Under the pieces are notes generated by a model. That model had not been told where the DNA came from. It did not search any database and saw nothing but the letters and a program-made list of their open reading frames with translations. 7,832 nt of DNA, taken from positions 1-7,832 of the forward strand of contig JAFCEA010000026.1 in the NCBI GenBank assembly GCA_017609385.1. The letters run 5' to 3'. The DNA comes from Candidatus Woesearchaeota archaeon. GTDB taxonomy: Archaea; Nanobdellota; Nanobdellia; Woesearchaeales; CG1-02-33-12. A program made the translations under genes and the position numbers. The stretch's first letter is position 1. Every line of letters begins with the position of its first letter. Positions 3,975 to 7,832 of the stretch are shown here, one piece after another.

Positions 3975-6341
3975 TTATAAAACCTCTTCAATTTCAGCAA
4001 TATCCACTTTTCTTTGAACATCTAACCAAAACCAAGTTCTTTTACTTCCTTCCTGAATCCTATCTTGGTAAGCACCATTATATTCCATTACTCCTATTAC
4101 AGTCTTGTCTCCTTTTGGTTTTCCAAGTTTATTCTGCTTGCACCAATCAACATAATCTTTTCTTATCAAATCTTTTTCAGTGCGGCCTTCACCAAACACT
4201 AACATCTCATTACAATAGGCCTCAAAGCTGTTAGACTTCCTTATATACATCTTTTTTATCTGGTTAGTGCTTTTGTTATAGCTGAAAAAACCTTGTTTCT
4301 CAAGCCGTTTAAAGCCTTCTATAGCCCAATTAAGCAAACCTGAAAGCTCTTGCTTTGTTGTGATTTTCTTTATTATGTCTGGGTCTCTTAACTTTATATT
4401 GTCATTTTTGCTATCCATATCCTTCTCATCAACAAATTTCATAGGGTAATTGATTAATATGATTCTATCATAAAAAGCATCACTTCTATCATAAGTTCTT
4501 GGAAGCTCATTAAGGCCAAATATTAATTTTGCATAGTTTGTGAACTTAATTGGCTCTAAGAACTTTCTGTTTGCTTCCTGCAAATCCCCACCGCTTAATG
4601 ATTTGAGTATATTTGAGTTGGTTATTGCATTCTTTCCTATATCCCCGGAGATGTTAATCAGTTTTTTATGCAATGAAACCTTTGAAAACTCATTGTTTGA
4701 AAGATCATCAATAGAAACTTCCGAACAATTTTCAATCCCTATAAGGCTTTTGAGCAAATTAAGTGTAACACTTTTGCCATTTCTCCCACAACCTTCTAAA
4801 ATAAAGATATGGTGATATTTGTATTCTCTTAACAAAGCAAAACCAAATATTTCCTGCATTAACACAATATCCTCCTTTGAACTAAGTACCTCACTAAAGA
4901 ATTTCTTACATTCAGGGCAATCTGCATTTTCATCAAAATAAACAGGAAACTTTGCAAAAAACTTATATTTTGGGTCAAAATCCATTATTTGACCACTTTT
5001 TAAGTTTAAAATACCATTTCTAACAGGAATTAAGTATTCTGGCTTTGTTTCCTTAAATAAATCCTCTTGTTTTATATAGCTCCTTATTTTTATTTTCTCA
5101 CTAACTTGGTTTATAAAATAAGTTGTGTAATTCTCATTAAGTATACCATCAACATATTCTTTTATAGTGGTTATTCCTTCAGGAACATATATACCCTCTT
5201 GGTATATCCAAACTTCAGGATTTTTGTCACTCCTTGTAGTGTAAACCTTATTCTCCTTTAAGAAAAGGTTTGCCAAGAGTTCAGCAGCTTTCTTTTTCTT
5301 ATTTATAACCATTAGTTGGATTATATTCTGCTTTATCATTTCAGAATCATTATTTTGTTGTTGTGTCTCTTCCTTTTGGATAAGGCCTTTCTTAACAGCA
5401 AGATTATATGCAACCTCCAAAGCTTGTTTATCTCCCCTTATCTTGCTTAGCCCTCTGCCTTTATGTGGTGTTCCTGCATCTTCGCAGTTAGCATATCCTG
5501 CTTCAACACATAAATATTGCACAGCATTAAGAGAAACCATATGTCGCCAGCAGTGGCCCAAGTAACCATCTGAACTCAATGAGAAATTTGACCTTGTTTC
5601 GCTTTCATGTAATGGATGGCTTACTCTTTTGCTCTGTGGAATTAATCCAACAATATCAGAAACCTTTAATTTGAACAATTCATCATATTTTCCACCTGTA
5701 TAACCCTTAAATTCCTCTTTCTGCTTTATTTTAGTCTCAATTTCAATGTTTTCTCTTTGTTTATCCTTAAAGAATTGTGGCAAGTCTTCAAAACTCATTA
5801 GTTTTGGTTGCAAAGTATCTTTAACTGTGTAATAACCAGCATCTTGGTTATTGTTGTTTTCAGTAGGCACAAAAGAACCAGGCGATAATACATATTGGTT
5901 ATTACTCCTCATTTCTCCAGAGTCTGTTGGTAAATTAATCTTTGCAGTGTCATCCTTGTTCCAACCAAAGAAATGCCAACCCTCTCTTTTCCTGCTTGTA
6001 ACTGTTAATGTGTTTTTTGGTAACTGATCCAAATACTTTTTGTCATCAATATCTCCAATAATTAAAATATCATCTTTTCTTGCACTTATTCCAATATTAT
6101 AGCCTTGCTTTATGTGTTCAATGCATTGCTCTTTGCTTAACCTTGCTGACGGATGATGCCAACTGCCATTACTTGATTTATCTATTTTTAATATTGCTGC
6201 TGGGCTTGGGTCTTTCCTGTTTGGCTTGCATGGAAAAAACCAAGGAGTATAATCCTCTGGAGCATTCTGCATAAGCAAAGTATAGAACTTTTCAAATTCC
6301 TGGATGCATTTATTTATATCTTTCTCCATCTTACATTCCAT
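3975..6341 (-). CDS. Primase-polymerase fused to SF3 (D5-type) helicase
   Basis: This 788-aa replication protein primes DNA synthesis and unwinds the template. Residues 20-190 are an archaeo-eukaryotic primase/PrimPol domain: catalytic GDIDD (Asp97, Asp99), GWHFF with His123, and SGEMRSNNQYVLSPGS (141-156). Residues 241-267 (SHPLHES...HCWRH; His242, His245, Cys264, His267) resemble the zinc-knuckle insert of archaeal and virus PrimPols. Residues 370-505 match the D5_N/P4-type domain (NGILNLKSG, then the CPECKKFF region). The SF3 helicase follows: Walker A GCGRNGKS (517-524), Walker B around KLINISGD (Asp567), sensor motif AKLIFGLNELPR (Asn611) and likely Arg finger Arg626. The C-terminal 100 residues look like a winged-helix domain. 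All key residues are present. The first ATG (6341) overlaps the nuclease gene by 28 nt; a second in-frame ATG at 6329, with GGA about 7 nt upstream, is equally likely. The stop directly abuts the iteron palindrome. Confidence 0.95.
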   Translation of the reverse strand: MECKMEKDINKCIQEFEKFYTLLMQNAPEDYTPWFFPCKPNRKDPSPAAILKIDKSSNGSWHHPSARLSKEQCIEHIKQGYNIGISARKDDILIIGDIDDKKYLDQLPKNTLTVTSRKREGWHFFGWNKDDTAKINLPTDSGEMRSNNQYVLSPGSFVPTENNNNQDAGYYTVKDTLQPKLMSFEDLPQFFKDKQRENIEIETKIKQKEEFKGYTGGKYDELFKLKVSDIVGLIPQSKRVSHPLHESETRSNFSLSSDGYLGHCWRHMVSLNAVQYLCVEAGYANCEDAGTPHKGRGLSKIRGDKQALEVAYNLAVKKGLIQKEETQQQNNDSEMIKQNIIQLMVINKKKKAAELLANLFLKENKVYTTRSDKNPEVWIYQEGIYVPEGITTIKEYVDGILNENYTTYFINQVSEKIKIRSYIKQEDLFKETKPEYLIPVRNGILNLKSGQIMDFDPKYKFFAKFPVYFDENADCPECKKFFSEVLSSKEDIVLMQEIFGFALLREYKYHHIFILEGCGRNGKSVTLNLLKSLIGIENCSEVSIDDLSNNEFSKVSLHKKLINISGDIGKNAITNSNILKSLSGGDLQEANRKFLEPIKFTNYAKLIFGLNELPRTYDRSDAFYDRIILINYPMKFVDEKDMDSKNDNIKLRDPDIIKKITTKQELSGLLNWAIEGFKRLEKQGFFSYNKSTNQIKKMYIRKSNSFEAYCNEMLVFGEGRTEKDLIRKDYVDWCKQNKLGKPKGDKTVIGVMEYNGAYQDRIQEGSKRTWFWLDVQRKVDIAEIEEVL

Positions 6342-6943
6342 CTATTATTTTCATAAGTTTGATAAAATATCTTGGGCTTTGATTCAATACCATCTAAACA
6401 AGAAGATAACAATATTCCTATACCAGGTTCATCTTTTCCTCTTTCTTGTCTCCATATACTCCATAACTGTCTTAGAAATGATTTGGATCTATTATACTCA
6501 ATTGGTGGTTCATTTTTACATTTTGGTAATATTTCTTTACGCCATTTTTCATTATGAGGGCTTTCTTTTATCTCATTTTCAAATAAATGACCATTTACAG
6601 AATATTTTGTTGCAACTATAAAAAAATTAATATTAATTTCTTTCCCTTCAATATAGTATTTTGTTTTTCCTTCTTTGTATTCTTTTTGATATTTAATTAT
6701 CTTTGAAGCATCATAAATGTTTTTATTAGTTATTCCAGATTTTATTTCAATAGCTCCATACTTATGTAACATTTGAGAATATATAATCATGTCTGGTTTT
6801 TTCCTTGATTCACCTTGTGTCTTAAATATAATTTGGTTATTTAATTCCTTTATTTTTCTATTGTGCCATATAGGAATATTATTAGTTTGTAACCAACTAT
6901 TTAATATGATTTCTGTTTCTGTTTCAGGTTTTATTATTATCAC
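6314..6943 (-). CDS. PD-(D/E)XK-type nuclease-like protein
   Basis: The 209-aa protein has the hallmark core of the restriction-endonuclease/RecB-like fold: KPDMIIY (Pro50, Asp51), a 14-residue gap, then AIEIKSG (Glu66, Lys68), with an upstream acidic ETETE near 7-11. These residues would bind metal and cut DNA or RNA. The C-terminal part (PPIEYNRSKSFLRQLWSIWR, then GIGILLS) looks like a family-specific module that I cannot name. The frame begins with GTG at 6943-6941, overlapping the previous gene by 20 nt. AAGAGG directly precedes it, closer than normal for an SD, so the start is uncertain. The 3' end overlaps the primase start, so nuclease and primase are probably made together, which suggests a job in replication, recombination or intermediate processing. 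A host-takeover or restriction role is an alternative. Confidence 0.8.
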   Translation of the reverse strand: MIIIKPETETEIILNSWLQTNNIPIWHNRKIKELNNQIIFKTQGESRKKPDMIIYSQMLHKYGAIEIKSGITNKNIYDASKIIKYQKEYKEGKTKYYIEGKEININFFIVATKYSVNGHLFENEIKESPHNEKWRKEILPKCKNEPPIEYNRSKSFLRQLWSIWRQERGKDEPGIGILLSSCLDGIESKPKIFYQTYENNRWNVRWRKI

Positions 6944-7124
6944 CCCTCTTTTCGTATATTAAAGAAATCAAGTTGCAGTCAATAGTTACATTATTGCCAT
7001 ACTTATCAACAATAGAGAATACATGGCCTTCAAACTCAGGCATAGTAAATGTGAATTTAAAATTATTCTGGAGAACTATTAAAACCTTTTTCCCAATATA
7101 TTGTTTAACTTCTGCTACTTCCAT
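6924..7124 (-). CDS. 66-aa beta-rich protein, possibly Sm-like
   Basis: The preferred start is ATG 7124-7122, with GAGGT about 7 nt upstream; a longer frame to 7169 would start inside the presumed leader just after the TATA-like box. The protein reads MEVAEVKQYIGKKVLIVL, then beta-prone strands (FKFTFTMPEFEGHVFSIV, DKYGNNVTIDC, LISLIYEKRG). The order of a short helix and five strands, with glycines after strand one and before the last strand pair, is reminiscent of Sm/Hfq or SH3-like barrels that bind RNA. This is a fold guess without diagnostic residues. The stop overlaps the nuclease start by 20 nt, so it heads the replication cassette. Confidence 0.75.
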   Translation of the reverse strand: MEVAEVKQYIGKKVLIVLQNNFKFTFTMPEFEGHVFSIVDKYGNNVTIDCNLISLIYEKRGDNNKT

Positions 7125-7174
7125 ACTACCAACCTCTTTTCCCAACTCAAGGAATAATTTGTAAAGCATAACTA

Positions 7175-7190
7175 CTATTTATACTTTTCT
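7175..7190 (-). promoter_or_regulatory. BRE/TATA-like promoter of the replication cassette
   Basis: On the minus strand GAAAAG (7190-7185) precedes GTATAAATAG (7184-7175). Start of transcription would fall near 7155, giving about a 30-nt leader with the GAGGT of the 66-aa gene. The TATA box overlaps the last codons of the 31-aa gene. The archaeal spacing is good, but AT-rich chance matches are possible. Confidence 0.5.
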
Positions 7191-7270
7191 TTTTCCTTCT
7201 GTTTTGCTTCATAAGCCCGCAGAGTTTTCCTAATCTCGCTTGGCTTTACGCTTAGTATTCTTGACCACAT
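7175..7270 (-). CDS. 31-aa microprotein overlapping the 63-aa gene
   Basis: The frame from ATG 7270-7268 to TAG reads MWSRILSVKPSEIRKTLRAY... and ends in a lysine/glutamate-rich helix (EAKQKEKEKYK). GAGG lies about 9 nt before the ATG, inside the 63-aa gene, whose last 41 nt it overlaps in another frame. The codon and residue pattern looks coding (amphipathic helix, no low-quality stretches). No family is recognised; a DNA- or RNA-binding or scaffolding peptide is possible. Confidence 0.55.
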   Translation of the reverse strand: MWSRILSVKPSEIRKTLRAYEAKQKEKEKYK

Positions 7271-7421
7271 TTTTCAGTTCCTCTTCAAGTTCTCTTATTT
7301 TTCCCATTAGGTATGCAATTAAATCCTTGTCGCTCTTGCATCTCAGGTTTGCACCAACCAGCAGGTCAGCCATTTCTTCAGGCGTAAACTTTTCAAGTAT
7401 TTCTTCTTTTGTTATTTTCAT
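7230..7421 (-). CDS. 63-aa acidic/basic helical protein with a KRKAKRD tail
   Basis: MKITKEEILEKFTPEEMADLLVGANL is followed by CKSDKDLIAYLMGKIRELEEELKN. Residues 38-53 have a heptad-like pattern (IRELEEELKNVVK) suited to a coiled coil, and the protein ends in the basic tail TKRKAKRD. The start ATG 7421-7419 has no SD in front; a leaderless or short-leader transcript is possible. G+C is higher than in the nearby genes. It overlaps the 31-aa gene. The end of the 114-aa protein at 50-394 (TKRKAKGD) is nearly the same. The family is unknown. Confidence 0.7.
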   Translation of the reverse strand: MKITKEEILEKFTPEEMADLLVGANLRCKSDKDLIAYLMGKIRELEEELKNVVKNTKRKAKRD

Positions 7422-7466
7422 TTTATTTTGTTGAATGTTTGCTGTTCAAATTTAGTTTTAATTGAA

Positions 7467-7674
7467 TTTAACCGCAATTATGTTTAGTGAGGTTTTCTAT
7501 ATATTCAATTTTGATAAAATTGTATCCATAATAACTCTATTAATCTTCACTAAATTTAAAAGCTTATCTTTTTGTTCTTTAGATAACTTTGATTTTCTTA
7601 TGGATACAATAAACTCTTTTTCTTCTTTATTTAACTTCATTTTAAAACCTCATTGAACATAATTAGCAGTTAAA
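7467..7674. repeat. 208-bp nested inverted repeat around the 47-aa gene
   Basis: The outer arms, 7467-7496 and 7644-7674, match as reverse complements over about 30 bp with three mismatches and one gap (TTTAACYGC, AATTATGTT, TGAGGTTTT). Further in, ATTGTATCCATAA (7519-7531) is perfectly inverted at 7598-7610, and TTATCT (7564-7569) at 7581-7586. The three pairs are nested around nearly the same centre, so the segment can fold into one long interrupted hairpin. It may be a small non-autonomous mobile element, a decayed palindrome, or an RNA hairpin controlling the 47-aa gene, whose GAGGT SD lies in the right arm. No target-site duplication is evident. Confidence 0.65.
7497..7640 (-). CDS. 47-aa helical microprotein inside the inverted repeat
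   Basis: The frame from ATG 7640-7638 to TAG reads MKLNKEEKEFIVSIRKSKLS, then KEQKDKLLNLVKINRVIMDT and ILSKLNI. It is lysine-rich and helical throughout. A GAGGT SD about 7 nt before the ATG supports it. The gene fills most of the space between the outer arms of the 208-bp inverted repeat, so its SD and 5' end could be sequestered by folding. No family is recognised. It may be an artefact if the repeat is simply a non-coding element, although the SD and clean frame argue for translation. Confidence 0.55.
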   Translation of the reverse strand: MKLNKEEKEFIVSIRKSKLSKEQKDKLLNLVKINRVIMDTILSKLNI

Positions 7675-7681
7675 CCTAATA

Positions 7682-7819
7682 TTACTTTTCAGTGGTTTCC
7701 TTTCTTGTAGCCTTAAATTGAATGTCATACAGCCCTGACTTCAGGCACTTGTATAATGTGAATGTCCTGCCGTCAAACAATTTGGCATTTTCCAGCACAA
7801 TTTCGAAGCTGTTGGGCAT
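7682..7819 (-). CDS. 45-aa small protein near the right edge
   Basis: The frame reads MPNSFEIVLENAKLFDGRTF, then TLYKCLKSGLYDIQFKATRK and ETTEK. GGGGTG about 7 nt before ATG 7819-7817 can serve as an SD. The frame remains open to the window edge (in-frame TGG GGT GCT AAA), so a longer protein entering from outside cannot be excluded. The strand pattern looks beta-rich (FEIVLEN, TFTLYKC, YDIQFKA). G+C is higher than in neighbouring genes, as in the 118-aa and 63-aa genes. No family is recognised. Confidence 0.6.
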   Translation of the reverse strand: MPNSFEIVLENAKLFDGRTFTLYKCLKSGLYDIQFKATRKETTEK

Positions 7820-7832
7820 TTTAGCACCCCAG

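Noticed and set aside
3845..4234. 129-codon plus-strand frame
   Set aside because: It is antisense to the helicase C-terminus and its HLPHLPPHL stretch is only the iterons read as protein.
7125..7169. 15-codon N-terminal extension of the 66-aa gene
   Set aside because: The outer ATG is immediately downstream of the TATA-like box, before the expected transcription start, and has no SD; the inner ATG has GAGGT.
7462..7656. 64-codon plus-strand frame across the inverted repeat
   Set aside because: No SD; hydrophobic shadow of the lysine-rich 47-aa gene on the other strand.

Overview
This 7.8-kb window is AT-rich, and every gene I can support lies on the minus strand, so transcription runs from the right edge to the left. 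It looks like part of a small virus or plasmid-type replicon. The core is a PD-(D/E)XK-type nuclease gene overlapping a primase-polymerase/SF3 helicase gene, then a non-coding stretch with iteron-like repeats, then a cassette of two tiny zinc ribbons and a ParB-like protein. An archaeal host is favoured. Two gene groups have BRE/TATA-like boxes at archaeal spacing, the primase carries a His/Cys-rich insert of a type I associate with archaeal and virus primases, and the 39-residue zinc ribbon has an archaeal look. However, ribosome binding sites are strong Shine-Dalgarno (SD) sequences, and one gene ends in a bacterial-style hairpin plus T-tract, so a bacterial host is not excluded. I see no tRNA, rRNA, CRISPR array, transposase, integrase, capsid or terminase gene.

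Layout in transcription order. The right end (7819-7175) has four very small genes (45, 47, 63 and 31 aa); the 47-aa gene lies inside a ~208-bp nested inverted repeat. Next (7124-3975) come a 66-aa beta-rich protein, the nuclease and the 788-aa primase/helicase, packed with overlapping ends. From 3974 to 3564 there is about 410 bp without a gene. It starts right after the helicase stop codon with two inverted blocks of 9-bp repeats, continues with hairpins, and ends in a promoter; this is my best candidate for the replication origin. The promoter drives a tightly coupled run (3563-1725) of two zinc ribbons, a ParB-like protein, a 158-aa unknown and a 38-aa unknown.

Left of that is a 111-nt foldable leader, then a 118-aa protein with higher GC than its neighbours, closed by a terminator. 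A sharply GC-richer island (1046-1177) follows; it could be a structured RNA or a coding remnant. The left end holds 34-aa, 79-aa (four-cysteine), 81-aa and 114-aa unknown genes and the first codons of one more gene cut by the window edge.

Working picture: the nuclease, primase/helicase and repeat-rich intergenic region form a replication module, and the ParB-like gene next to it suggests partition or transcription control. No ParA is in view. Several genes are below 50 codons and were accepted on SD sites and stop/start coupling rather than homology.
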